DNA from: Sympetrum striolatum
Lineage: Eukaryota > Arthropoda > Insecta > Odonata > Libellulidae
Direction of reading: 5' to 3'
Assembly (NCBI GenBank): GCA_947579665.1
Contig: OX388346.1
Span: 86,616,615-86,680,614 of the forward strand
DNA length: 64,000 nt
The notes below the pieces were generated by a model. That model worked only from the letters and a program-made list of their open reading frames with translations, was not told the DNA's origin and searched no databases. The position numbers were made by a program, and so were the translations under genes. Position 1 is the first letter of the stretch. Each line of letters begins with the position of its first letter. Positions 23,500-36,370 of this stretch are shown one piece after another.

Positions 23500-24300
23500 T
23501 TCAACTTTTGTTTAAGGAATACAAAAAATTGAAATTCCCCACAACATATTTCAAATGGTAGAGCTACCTGGTCTTGAACCCCAGATTTTTCCGATAATGG
23601 GAAAACATAGAACTACAATGTAGGAATAAAACTAATTTAATACAATGTTTTAAGAGGATATCATACCTGGGTTATCCTTCAAGAAGAATCTTTTATCCAC
23701 ATTTTCAAAACAGAGAAATGCTAATGGCACTCTGTCTTTGAACCAAGAATCATGAGAGAAACCGTTTAATTCTTACATGAAATGTATTTATGATCTCTAT
23801 TTATATGCACTATTTTACGTTTGCATTTAATCGGAAAAGAGATTGAAAAAATTATTAAAAATTGCGGCAATTTTTCTTAAATGGGAGAAATTTTTACCCA
23901 GCCAGGCATAGGCAACTAAATTATTCCATATATAATTCGATTCTGTATTCAACAGACCTGGTGTCGAACCAAGGACTTTTTTATGAAAAAATGACAAGGA
24001 AAAATTTGCTTTGGGATAATCTGACAATTTCTAAAATCCCAAGTCAATTATCGCGAATCTCTTAAAATGGAACTCTATATTTGCATTTAATTGAATGATG
24101 GATTCAAAACCGTGAATCGAACCAATGATCATAAGGAAAATGATTAGCTGCATTCATGAAAGATACATTACTTCTGTTCATAAGCATGGTCAAAATTTCA
24201 ACCTTAAATCAATCATAAAAAATTTGAAAATCTCGATAAACATACTTTAAAAAAAAAAGAGAAGCCTAGTGTCAAACACAAAAATGTTGAGGTTGTGAAT
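23500..24300 (-). repeat. Module array 4: five diverged B-box modules
   Basis: Minus-strand B-box-like motifs are seen on plus at 23570 (ggtcttgaacc), 23734 (gtctttgaacc), 23960 (ggtgtcgaacc), 24113 (tgaatcgaacc) and 24268 (agtgtcaaaca). Linkers repeat aaattgcggcaattttt and aaatgggagaaattt. It is the most decayed array and borders the start of the segmental array at 24,347. Confidence 0.6.
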
Positions 24301-25295
24301 AAATAGAATGACCTGGAAGGAATGGAAGCACTTAAAAAAATTTATATTGCAATATTATACCTAAACATATATTATAACTCAAATAAGGCATGAAATATAT
24401 ATAAAAAATTATGAACTCCCAAGAATATTATGATCATGTATCCCCAAATCTAGCATAGAGCAATGTGAAAGGAAAAGCCGGAGCAAAGATATTTTGAAAG
24501 GAGAGGATTTAACAGTACTTAAACAGAACTAATGGAAAACCACAACAATTCAAGAAAGGAAAACTGGAGCAAGAGCATATGAAAAAATGCCTGGTTTTCC
24601 CCATCACACATCCTAAGTCCACTGTATCATCCTCAAAACCCAATTAACTTATCATTACTGATATAAATACCATTGAAACTTAATCAAAGAAATAAGTAGG
24701 TCTTGCATTGTATTGGAAATCTTACAGAGGATTTAAAAACAATGAATTGAAAACAATACATGTAATAATATCTTATTCTGCAGCCACCCTTAAAGCACTC
24801 AGTGGCTGCCATTATACTTCCCTCGCCCACCACAGGATTGGTCAAGAGGCCTCGTACATTCTTCCAACGAATGCCTCCGCAACTTGGTGTCTCTCTTAAC
24901 CAACTGTCCCATATTGAAGACAGTAGTGGTCCATTTCCACCACTCTCCACTTTACTCCCAAGCTAGAGCACTCTGGAGCTTCTGGTATTATTTGAAGAAC
25001 ATTCAGTGCATATTCTCTATATGAATATTAAGACAAAACATATTATATTAAATATTATTATAAATGCCCATTGATATTATAGTAATAACAGCCCATCCTG
25101 TTAAATATTTACAAGGCAACTAAACAAGGCAATTACTAATATTAATGAAATATGGTTACAATTTTAATCACCTATGAATGAATGAGTCATTGAATGTATA
25201 ATTAGGTATAATTGGAGAAACATCTATATGTAATAGATAGGAGATGGATTAACACATATAACTTTCATTTGTAATCATCATAAATTAATTTTTAA

Positions 25296-25427
25296 TACAC
25301 CACTTTGTGCTACCAGTGCCTCAATGAGGCCATGGCAGTGGACAATGATGCACAGTTGGATGAGACCACACTTGCTCTTGCACACAAAGTTCCCAAAATG
25401 GCCTGGGGAAAAACTACTACTAAATAA
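25296..25427 (+). pseudogene. Exon-like fragment in unit X (43 codons, repeated four times)
   Basis: The frame between two stops reads CYQCLNEAMAVDNDAQLDE and then ALAHKVPKMAWGK. It has protein-like composition and its frame is open in all four copies (25296, 28773, 34779, 37371). I do not recognise a family. The few differences between copies (N/D, A/V, H/I, L/S, L/P, W/C) are mostly amino-acid-changing, so there is no sign of current selection. Probably a captured exon or transposon-protein relic. Confidence 0.3.
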
Positions 25428-26339
25428 TCGACCGATAACCTTGTGCCCAAAGCAGTGCGGAGCTTGTGTTAAAAATTTAATTTACTCAAACCAAACTAGC
25501 TAGGCATACTCTATGCTCTGAAGGACTGGATACACAAAAAATATATTTCAATGAATTTCTATGAACTTATTATGTTCCCATAGGAAGTTCTATTGGAAAT
25601 GGATATGTTGCCAATAAAGAATAGCAATGACGCAACTGAAAAAGAATAATATTAATCAATTACTAATGTAAATTTTAAAAATTAGGTCTCATAATTTTCC
25701 TCAAGTACTGGTTTGTCAGAAAAATAGAACACAATACATCCTATGTATCAACCCATTTTCAGTAAGAATACAAAATTAATATTGTAAATAACAATAGTTC
25801 TGTGTAATAATATGGAAGTGTTTTATGGTAACCTATAATATGACCAACATATTCTGAAATTGATATCATAAAGAATTTATTTAATTTTCTTATTGCATAT
25901 ATGCTATACATTTTTTATAATTTTAAATATCTATGTTGGAACATTAAAATATCCAGACCAATGCGTGGGTAAATCCTAACCATGAAAAGGAAACCATGGC
26001 TCAAATGCGATGAAACTCTGCCCTTATCAAAAACACCACTAATTACAATCAAAATGAGAGCAAGGAAAACACCTACATGTCATCAAAATGCTGTTTTGGG
26101 ATACCTAAGAGGCAGCAAAAATGCATCCCAAAAAAAATGTGATGTGGCCAGCTCATGACTTTCTTCATGTATAAGATGTCAATATTTTTCTACGACAGTA
26201 TTTTCGAATTCTATATTCAAACTAAACTTGGAAGATAAGTCATTAATTTATATCATAATATCTTTTACATCACAAACATCATAAGTAATGTTTCTCGAGA
26301 CATGTTCGATAAAAAACCATTTAAATTGCCTTTTGCCGA

Positions 26340-27395
26340 AAGCACCCACAAAGTATATAATAAGCTAATTCCGGTATATCAGTATTTCACGATTAACTCC
26401 TAAGCAATCAGCGATAAAAAAATATGATCAATACAGCAGTTCTAAAAAATACCATTTTCTAAAACAATATTATATACCTAAATATCATTTTTTTGAGATA
26501 TTTCACAAAAAAGGAAATTTGCTTCCAAGAATAAAAAAAGCTAAAATTCCAGTAAAACGATTTGCTCGAAAAAAATATCAACTCTGTCAGCACACCACGA
26601 TATATATGAAGTTTGGTACCAATAGGGCTAATAGATTTCACGCTGGACCCCCCACAAGCATACACACACACACACACACAGACGCAGACATCGTTCCAAA
26701 AATGGTCAGAAGGTATACTAGGGACCCCAAAAGAGGGTATATATATTTTGCAAAAATCAGAAAGGAGCCTCGAAAAGTAGAGCTCGACTACCGGCTAACC
26801 AATTTAAACCAGAAACTAATCAACTCTAACGTCACCACCCAAAGTACTATATATGAAATTTGACGTTGATAAAACACACAGTTTTCATATTACAGTGCCC
26901 ACAAAGTACATAATCAGCTACTTCCGGTTTATCAGTATTTCATAAATAATTCCTTAGAAATCAGTGATAAAAAATATGTTCAATACAGCAGTTATAGAAA
27001 ATAACATTTTCTACAACAATAGTATACACCTAAATATCATTCTTTTGAGATATTTCACAAAAAAGGAAATTTGCTTCCAAGAATAAAAAAAGCTCAACTT
27101 CCGGTTAAACGATTTGCTTGAAAAAAATATCAACTCTGTCAGCACACCACAGTATATATGTGAAGTTTGGTACCAATAGGGATAATAGTTTTCACGTTAG
27201 AGCCCGCACAAGCATACACCTACACACAAACACACACGCAGATGCAGACATCGATCCAAAAATGTTCAGAATGTATTTTAGGGACCCCAAAAAATGTATT
27301 TCGGTTGAAATCTCGAAGTCAAATTTTTTCATGAAAACAACACTTTCTATATACTATGAATATGGAGAAAGTAAAAATCCAATTAGTATGAAGGA
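26340..27395. repeat. Two tandem ~530-bp CA-tail sub-repeats within X1
   Basis: Each begins near cccacaaagtayataatmagct and runs through ggaaatttgcttccaagaat, atcaactctgtcagcacacc, gtttggtaccaatagg, a (CA)n tract, cagacatcg-tccaaaaatg and agggaccccaaaa. Only the second has the terminal near-palindrome ctatatactatgaatatgg before agtaaaaa. The pair is repeated in X2 and X3, and partly in the truncated unit. Confidence 0.8.
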
Positions 27396-27771
27396 ATTGA
27401 CCCTAAATTATATTGTATGTTTGCAATAACAAAAGTGTAAAATCTTCTACCGCTATTCAAAGAGTCTAAACAATTTCGGTTTCAGACCACCCATTGCCAT
27501 TTTACACTTCCATTATTTCATTGAATTTAAGAAAAAGAAATCCAACAAAGCAAACCAAAAGACAGCTTAAATGTAAAGTAAACACAAGGATGATCATTGA
27601 AATAAATTAGATTTCCAGAAATACATCCCTCAAACTTCGTACATGATCTCCAATTGGAAATATTCCTATAACTATAATAAAATCTGCTAGTTAAGATGGA
27701 AGTCATTGGCTGACTCAAGCAAATTGACGAAATCGTATTGCAACCTGTACAACAGAACATATTGACAGTAA

Positions 27772-30700
27772 TTGCAATATTATATCTAAATATATAGTTT
27801 AACTCAAATAAGGCATGAAATATATATAAAAAATTATGAATTCTCCAGATTTTTATGATCATGTATCCCCAAATCTAGCATAGAGCAATGTGAAAGGAAA
27901 AGCCGGAGCAAAGATATTTTGAAAGTAGAGGATTTAACAGTGCTTCAACAGAACAAACCGAAAACCATAACAATGAAACAGAATGAACGGAAAACCACAA
28001 AAATTCAACAGAGGCTAACTGGAGCAAAAGCATATGAAGAAAATTCCTGATTTTCTACATCACACCATCTGAATCCACTGTATCATACTTGAAACCCAAT
28101 TAACTTATCATTACCGATTAAAAACATGAATTGACATGATATAACACCATTGAAACTTGATCAAAGAAATAATTAGGTCTTGCATTGTATTGGAAATCTT
28201 TGAGAGCATTTAAAAACAATGAATTGAAAACAATATATGTAATAATATCTTACTCTGCAGCCACCCTTAAGGCACTCAGTGGCTGCTGTTATACTTCCCT
28301 CACCCTAAACAGGAGCAGTCAAGAGGCCTCGTACATTCTTCCAACGAATGTCTCCGCAATTTGTTGTCTCTCTTACGCAACTGTCCCATACTGTAGACTG
28401 TAGTGGTCCATTTCCACCATTCTTCACTTTACTCCCAAGCTAGAGCACTCTGGAGCTTCTGGTATTATTTGAAGAACATTCAGTGCATATTCTCTATATG
28501 AATACTAAGACAAAACATATTATATTAAATATTATTATAAATGCCCATTGATATTATAGTAATAACAGCCCATCCTGTTAAATATTTACAAGGCAACTAA
28601 ACAAGGCAATTACTAATATTAATGAAATATGGTTACAATTTTAATCACCTATGAATGAATGAGTCATTGAATGTATAATTAGGTATAATTGGAGAAACAT
28701 CTATATGTAATAGATAGGAGATGGATTAACACATATAACTTTCATTTGTAATCATCATAAATTAATTTTTAATACACCACTTTGTGCTACCAGTGCCTCA
28801 ATGAGGCCATGGCAGTGGACGATGATGCACAGTTGGATGAGACCACACTTGCCCTTGCAATCAAAGTTCCCAAAATGGCCTGGGGAAAAACTACTACTAA
28901 ATAATCGACCGATAACCTTGTGCCCAAAGCAGTGCGGAGCTTGTGTTAAAAATTTAATTTACTCAAACCAAACTAGCTAGGCATACTCTATGCTCTGCAG
29001 GACTGGATACACAAAAAATATATTTCAATGATTTTCTATGAACTTATTATATTCCCATAGGAAGTTCTATTGGAAATGGATATGTTGCCAATAAAGAATA
29101 GCAATGACGCAACTGAAAAAGAATAATATTAATCAATTACTAATGTAAATTTTAAAAATTATGTATCATAATTTTCTCAAGTAATGGTTTGTCAGAAAAA
29201 TAGAACACAATACATCCTATGTATCAACCCATTTTCAGTAAGAATACAAAATTAATATTGTAAATAACAATAGTTCTGTGTAATAATATGGAAGTGTTTT
29301 ATGGTAACCTATAATATGACCAACATATTCTGAAATTGATATCATAAAGAATTTATTTAAATTTCTTATTGCATATATGCTATACATTTTTTATAATTTT
29401 AAAAATCTATATTGGAACATTAAAATATCCAGACCAATACGTGGGTAAATCCTAACCATGAAAAGGAAACCATGGCTCAAATGCAATGAAACTCTGCCCT
29501 TATCAAAAACACCACTAATTACAATCAAAATGAGAGCAAGGAAAACACCTACATGTCATCAAAATGCTGTTTTGGGATACCTAAGAGGCAGCAACAATGC
29601 ATACCAAAAAAAATGTGATGTGGCCAGCTCATGACTTTCTTCATGTATAAGATGTCAATATTTTTCTACGACAGTATTTTCGAATTCTATATTCAAACTA
29701 AACTTGGAAGATAAGTCATTAATTTATATCATAATATCTTTTACATCACAAACATCATAAGTAATGTTTCTCGAGACATGTTCGATAAAAAACTATTTAA
29801 ATTGCCTTTTGCCGAAAGCACCCACAAAGTATATAATAAGCTAATTCCGGTATATCAGTAATTCACGATTAACTCCTAAGCAATCAGCGATAAAAAAATA
29901 TGATCAATACAGCAGTTCTAAAAAATACCATTTTCTAAAACAATATTATATACCTAAATATAATTTTTTTGAGATATTTCACAAAAAAGGAAATTTGCTT
30001 CCAAGAATAAAAAAAACTAAAATTCCAGTTAAACGATTTGCTCGAAAAAAATATCAACTCTGTCAGCACACCACGATATATATGAAGTTTGGTACCAATA
30101 GGGCTAATAGATTTCACGCTGGACCCCCCACAAGCATACACACACACACACACACAGACGCAGACATCGTTCCAAAAATGGTCAGAAGGTATTCTAGGGA
30201 CCCCAAAAGAGGGTATATATATTTTGCAAAAATCAGAAAGGAGCCTCCAAAAGTAGAGCTCGACTACCGGCTAACCAATTTAAACCAGAAACTAATCAAC
30301 TCTAACGTCACCACCCAAAGTACTATATATGAAATTTGACGTTGATAAAACACACAGTTTTCATATTACAGTGCCCACAAAGTACATAATCAGCTACTTC
30401 CGGTTTATCAGTATTTCATAAATAATTCCTTAGAAATCAGTGATAAAAAATATGTTCAATACAGCAGTTATAGAAAATAACATTTTCTACAACAATAGTA
30501 TACACCTAAATATCATTCTTTTGAGATATTTCACAAAAAAGGAAATTTGCTTCCAAGAATAAAAAAAGCTCAACTTCCGGTTAAACGATTTGCTTGAAAA
30601 AAATATCAACTCTGTCAGCACACCACAGTATATATGTGAAGTTTGGTACCAATAGGGATAATAGTTTTCACGTTAGAGCCCGCACAAGCATACACCTACA

Positions 30701-31246
30701 CACAAACACACACGCAGACGCAGACATCGATCCAAAATGGTCAGAATGTATTCTAGGGACCCCAAAAAATATATTTCGGTTGAAATCTCGAAGTCAAATT
30801 TTTTCATGAAAACAACACTTTCTATATACTATGAATATGGAGAAAGTAAAAATCCAATTAGTATGAAGGAATTGACCCTAAATTATATTGTATGTTTGCA
30901 ATAACAAAAGTGTAAAATTTTCTACTGCTATTCAAAAAGTCTAAACAATTTCGGTTTCAGACCACCCATTGCCATTCTACACTTCCATTATTTCATTGAA
31001 TTTAAGAAAAAGAAATCCAACAAAGCAAACCAAAAGACAGCTTAAATGTAAAGTAAACACAAGGATGATCATTGAAATAAATCAGATTTCCAGAAATACA
31101 TCCCTCAAACTTCGTACATGATCTCCAATTGGAAATATTCCTATAACTATAATAAAATCTGCTAGTTAAGATGGAAGTCATTGGCTGACTCAAGCAAATT
31201 GACGAAATCGTATTGCAACCTGTACAACAGAACATATTGACAGTAA
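27772..31246. repeat. Segmental array, unit X2 (3.475 kb)
   Basis: Near-identical to X1 and X3 over its length. It contains the same two CA-tail sub-repeats (about 29,815-30,355 and 30,365-30,870), the exon-like fragment at 28773-28904 and the (CA)n run at 30,137. The junction with the next unit is at the repeated ttgcaatattata. Confidence 0.92.
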
Positions 31247-34200
31247 TTGCAATATTATATCTAAATATATAGTTTAACTCAAATAAGGCATGAAATATAT
31301 ATAAAAAATTATGAATTCTCCAGATTTTTATGATCATGTATCCCCAAATCTAGCATAGAGCAATGTGAAAGGAAAAGCCGGAGCAAAGATATTTTGAAAG
31401 TAGAGGATTTAACAGTGCTTCAACAGAACAAACCGAAAACCATAACAATGAAACAGAACGAACGGAAAATCACAAAAATTCAACAGAGGCTAACTGGAGC
31501 AAAAGCATATGAAGGAAATTCCTGATTTTCCACATCACACCATCTGAATCCACTGTATCATACTTGAAACCCAATTAACTTATCATTACCGATTAAAAAC
31601 ATGAATTGACATGATATAACACCATTGAAACTTGATCAAAGAAATAATTAGGTCTTGCATTGTATTGGAAATCTTTGAGAGCATTTAAAAACAATGAATT
31701 GAAAACAATATATGTAATAATATCTTACTCTGCAGCCACCCTTAAGGCACTCAGTGGCTGCTGTTATACTTCCCTCACCCTAAACAGGAGCTGTCGAGAG
31801 ACCTCGTACATGCTTCCAATGAATGTCTCCGCAATTTGTTGTCTCTCTTATGCAACTGTCCCATACTGTAGACTGTAGTGGTCCATTTCCACCATTCTTC
31901 ACTTTACTCCCAAGCTGCAGCACTCTGGAGCTTCTGGTATTATTTGAGGAACACGCAGTGCATATTCTGTATATGAATAATAGGACAAACACATAATATA
32001 TTTATTATAATTATAAATGCCAATTTAAATTCCAGTAATAGCAGCAGATCATATTAGATGATTACAAAGCAATTAAACAAGGAAATAACTATTTAGGATG
32101 CATCGTGCTAAACCTATTATGAAATGAGGATCTATTAAATGATAAAAGAGTTACCTTAGATTATTCAAAAGGAGAGCCTGCACGAACCTTCCCAAACTAA
32201 CCTGTAGTATCTGGTAAATCTTTTTTAACCACATCTCAGCTTTGTAGTAGGTGATGGTTATTAAGTCAAGATCATTAGGTGCATAATGACTTATCTTGCC
32301 AAAGCAATTTAGAATGTGCTGCTGTTCCTATGCATTTTACAATTTTTTCTCTTCCACAGGATTGTTTAGGAGGAGATTTTAAGGTAGGTACACCAGTAAA
32401 CCTATATCAATAATTTATTTATTAGCTCCCCATTCCTGAAAGGTTAGAAAAGAGACCATGAATATTCAATTAAAAAATTTTAATCATAAAAAGTATTATT
32501 TTCTAATGATAGTCAGATACCGATACTTAAAAAATATATTCTAAGATCTTAAGAGAAACATACCTTACTTTGTCATCACCTATTGGATAGGCATTGGAAT
32601 GACTGCATCCAAAGATAATCTCAGATAAGATGCCTTCTTTAAAGTTCATCAATTATTTAAAGGTCTGACTAAACATGAGAGGTCAGATCAGACCCTCTAC
32701 ATGAAATCTTCAAGTTTTAGTCCCATAATGGGCAGAACTTCTCTATCAAGAGAGGCAAAATGCCTCTCGGTGACGAGAATTGTATCTGCAGATGGTATCT
32801 CTCTTTTGATAGCTACCAAAAAGTCTTGAAGGGCAAAACATCTCAATCGGAATCCTGATCGTCGATGAGAATATTATTTTGCCAAAGGTAGCTTTCTATT
32901 GAGTGATACCATGAGGTACGCAGACCCTCTTTCCATGGACAGAACCTCTCAAACAGGAGAGGCATTACACCTCCCCTGAAGAGAACTGTATTCTGAAAAT
33001 GGTACCTTACATTTGAGAGCTACCTAGTGGTTCCCAGACCCACTCGATGGACAGAATCTCTCGACTTGGGGGAGGCATCACACCACTCCATAGTGAGAAT
33101 TTTATTCTGCTAGGGTAACTCTCTTTTGAAGTTACCAGAATACCACCAGACCTAACAGCAGGAAGGTTTACCTTGAAATTTTAAGGTAGGTAAACCAGTA
33201 GACCTTTATCAATAATGTATTCATAAGCTTCCCATTCCTGAAAGGTTAGAAAAGAGACCATTTATATTAAATGATAAAATTTTAATCATAGAAATTATTA
33301 TTTTCTAATGATAGTCAGATACCGATACTTAAAAAATATGTTCTAAAATCTTAAGAGAAACATACCTGATTTTATCATCACCAATTGGAAAGGCATTGGA
33401 ATAACTGCATCCAACGATAATCTCAAATAAGATGCCTTCTTCAAAGTGCATCGATTATTAAAACGTCTGACTCAACATGAGAGGTCAGATCAGACCCTCT
33501 ACATGAAATCTTCAATTTTTAGTCCCATAATGGGCAGAACTTCTCTATCAAGAGAGGCAAAATGCCTCTCGGTGACGAGAATTGTATCTGCAGATGGTAT
33601 CTCTCTTTTGATAGCTACCAAAAGTCTTGAAGGGCAAAACATCTCAATCGGAATCCTGATCGTCGATGAGAATATTATTTTGCCAAAGGTAGCTTTCTAT
33701 TGAGTGATACCATGAGGTACGCAGACCCTCTTTCCATGGGCAGAACCTCTCAAACAGGAGAGGCATTACACCTCCCCTGAAGAGAACTGTATTCTGAAAA
33801 TGGTACCTTACATTTGAGAGCTACCTAGTGGTTCCCAGACCCACTCGATGGACAGAATCTCTCGACTTGGGGGAGGCATCACACCACTCCATAGTGAGAA
33901 TTTTATTCTGCTAGGGTAGCTCTCTTTTGAAGTTACCAGAAGACCAGAAGACCTCTCCATATGGGTACCTATAAAGCAATAGTTGTTAAGTTTGGCCTTA
34001 AAATAATTGAATAATTTTGTCCAATTTTATTTAGATATTTCCAAAGTATTCTAAGCTTAAACCTATTTACTCTAAAATTTGTGAACCTATGATGATTCAT
34101 TACCTCGAAAGTCCTGTTAATATATTGAAGAAGTAGTAGGTTTTCCCTGTGCCTATCAAACAACTTCCAAAGATTTCTTATTCTTCTGTCCCAAGCTGCT

Positions 34201-34535
34201 CGGTTTCAATGAACATAGGTACGGCATTGCTTAGTCCCACATTAAGTTCAACTCAACTAATGCAAACTTACGATCTTCATCTGCGTGCTCATAGGACTTG
34301 TTTTCTTTTGTTTACCATCTCTTTTTAATGCCGTCAATTTTTTTTTAATCTCTGCTGCGAATAAAGCTTCAAATGCACTCAAATATTTATTATAATTGTC
34401 AAACTTTGGATTAAGTTTTACCATAAAGCTAGTTTAGTTTAGTTATCACACGTTCATTGACTATATAGAAATTTGCTTACCTTTCCGGATCATTCGTGAC
34501 CGATATCCACTGCTTTTCCATAGTAGTCAGCATCG
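31247..34535. repeat. Segmental array, unit Y1 with an internal 0.8-kb duplication
   Basis: Shares the first ~670 bp with X, then switches at about 31,915 (caagctgcagc) to Y-specific sequence matching 40,510-42,313. An ~800-bp segment (about 32,376-33,176) is immediately repeated (about 33,177-33,965); Y2 has only one copy. It holds open frames at 33,446 and 33,969, but no known motif. Confidence 0.88.
32735..33140. repeat. Three diverged monomers inside the 0.8-kb Y segment
   Basis: Three blocks share gRcagaaYYtctc, gaggca, gagaaYtgtattctg and agctacc-type motifs (about 32,728-32,820, 32,937-33,030 and 33,048-33,135). The same triplet recurs at 33,530-33,950 and 41,325-41,745. The higher-order pattern suggests old satellite-like growth. 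Confidence 0.55.
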
Positions 34536-34640
34536 AACACATGACACTGAAGCTAAAAATCGTTCTTTTTCTTGGTGGTTAAACGTTATGGCCTGTACGT
34601 TGAAGAAATTTCAAGTCAGTGACACTTCTGAAATATGGTT
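34530..34640 (-). repeat. Solitary B-box module fragment
   Basis: Carries cagcatcgaacacatgacactga and then gtcagtgacacttctgaaatatg, matching the right-end module of arrays 2 and 3. It joins Y1 to the truncated X unit. Confidence 0.6.
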
Positions 34641-36370
34641 ACAATTTTAATCCCCTATGAATGAATGAGTCAGTAAATGTATAATTAGGTGTAATTTGAG
34701 AAACATCTATATGTAATAGATTGGAGATGGATTAACAGATATAACTTTAATTTGTAATCATCAGAAAGTAATTTTTGATACACCACTTTGTGCTACCAGT
34801 GCCTCAATGAAGCCATGGCAGTGGATGATGATGCACAGTCGGATGAGACCACACCTGCCCTTGCACATAAAGTTCCCAAAATGGCCTGTGGAAAAACTAC
34901 TACTAAATCGTCGACCAATAACCTTGTGCCCAAAGCAGTGTGGAGCTTGTGTTAAAAATTTAATGTACTCAAACCAAACTAGCTAGGCATACTCTATGCA
35001 TGGGAGGACTAGATACACAAAGAATATATTTCAATGAATTTCTATGAACCTATTATATTTCCATAGGAAGTTCTATTGGAAATGGATACATTGCCAATAA
35101 AGAATAGCAATTATGCACTTGATAAAGAATCATATTAATAAATAACTGATGAAAATTTTAAAACTTAGGTCTCATATTTTTCCTGAAGGAGATAATCAGC
35201 AACTTCCCTTTGATAAGTATTTCATGAATAACAACACTTAAACAATCAGTTATACAAAAATATCTTTCACACAAAAGTTATATTAAATTGCATTTTCTAA
35301 AACTTTTATAAATAATTGTATATACCTAAGTATCAGATGAATGGAGATATTTTGCAAAAATCAGAAACGAGCCTCGAAAAGTAGAGCTCGACTTCCTGCT
35401 AACCGATTTACCCAGAAACTAATCAACTCTAACGTCACCACCCAAAGTACTATATATGAAATTTGACGTTGATAAAACAAACAGTTTTCATATTACAGTG
35501 CCCACAAAGTACATAATCAGCTACTTCCGGTTTATCAGTATTTCACAAATAATTCCTTAGCAATCAGTGATAAAAAATATGTTCAATACAGCAGTTATAG
35601 AAAATAACATTTTCTATAACAATAGTATATACCTAAATATCATTTTTTTGAGATATTTCACGAAAAAGGAAATTTGCTTCCAAGAATAAAAAAAGCTCAA
35701 CTTCCGGTTAAACGATTTGCTTGAAAAAATATCAACTCTGTCAGCACACCACAGTATATATGTGAAGTTTGGTACCAATAGGGCTAATAGTTTTCACGTT
35801 AGAGCCCCCACAAGCATACACACACACACGCAGACGCAGACATCGATCCAAAAATGGTCAGAATGTATTCTAGGGACCCCAAAAAATGTATTTCAGTTGA
35901 AATCTCGAAGTCAAATTTTTTCATGAAAACAACACTTTCTATATACTATGAATATGGAGAAAGTAAAAATCCAATTAGTATGAAGGAATTGACCCTAAAT
36001 TATATTGTAAATTGTATGTTTGCAATAACAAATGTGTAAAATCTTCAACCACTATTCAAAGAGTCTAAACAATTTCGGTTTCAGACCACGCATTGCCATT
36101 TTACACTTCCATTATTTCATTGAAATTAAGAAAAAGAAATCCAACAAAGCAAACTAAAAGACAGCTTAAATGTAAAGTAAACACAAGGATGATCATTGAA
36201 ATAAATCAGATTTCCAGAAATACATCCCTCAAACTTCGTGCATGATCTCCAATTGGAAATATTCCTATAACTATAAAAAAATCTGCTAGTTAAGATGGAA
36301 GTCATTGGCTGACTCAAGCAAATTGACGAAATCGTATTTCAACCTGTACAACAGAACAAATTGACAGTAA
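34640..36370. repeat. Truncated X unit (internal deletion ~1 kb)
   Basis: Begins in the module-end sequence of X, includes the exon-like fragment at 34779-34910, then jumps near 35,180 to the CA-tail sub-repeats. It lacks about 25,700-26,745 of X1, most of the first sub-repeat. It is more diverged from X1-X3 than they are from each other. Confidence 0.8.

Larger units (their letters stand above)
24347..27771. repeat. Segmental array, unit X1 (~3.43 kb)
   Basis: First of three full copies of unit X. It starts at ttgcaatattata and in order contains: the 24,708 block, a module-array end sequence (25,140-25,245), an exon-like fragment (25,296-25,427), a ~500-bp AT stretch, then two ~530-bp CA-tail sub-repeats (about 26,340-26,880 and 26,890-27,390). 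It differs from X2 by small indels near 24,520 and scattered substitutions. No intact gene is seen. Confidence 0.9.

Noticed and set aside
26519..26863. 114-codon ORF repeated at 29,995 (and partly at 38,686)
   Set aside because: It is created by the CA-tail sub-repeat and reads through (CA)n and AT-rich repeat sequence. The partner frames differ between copies and no domain is visible.
27527..27862. 111-codon minus-strand ORF repeated at 31,002 and 39,598
   Set aside because: Conserved only because the X units are near-identical; it is truncated in the older partial unit at 36,126-36,317 and its composition is that of translated AT-rich DNA.
33446..33703. 85-codon ORF in the Y unit
   Set aside because: It spans a monomer of the internal repeat. 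In the neighbouring copy at 32.7 kb it is frameshifted by a one-base difference (ccaaaaagtc versus ccaaaagtc).
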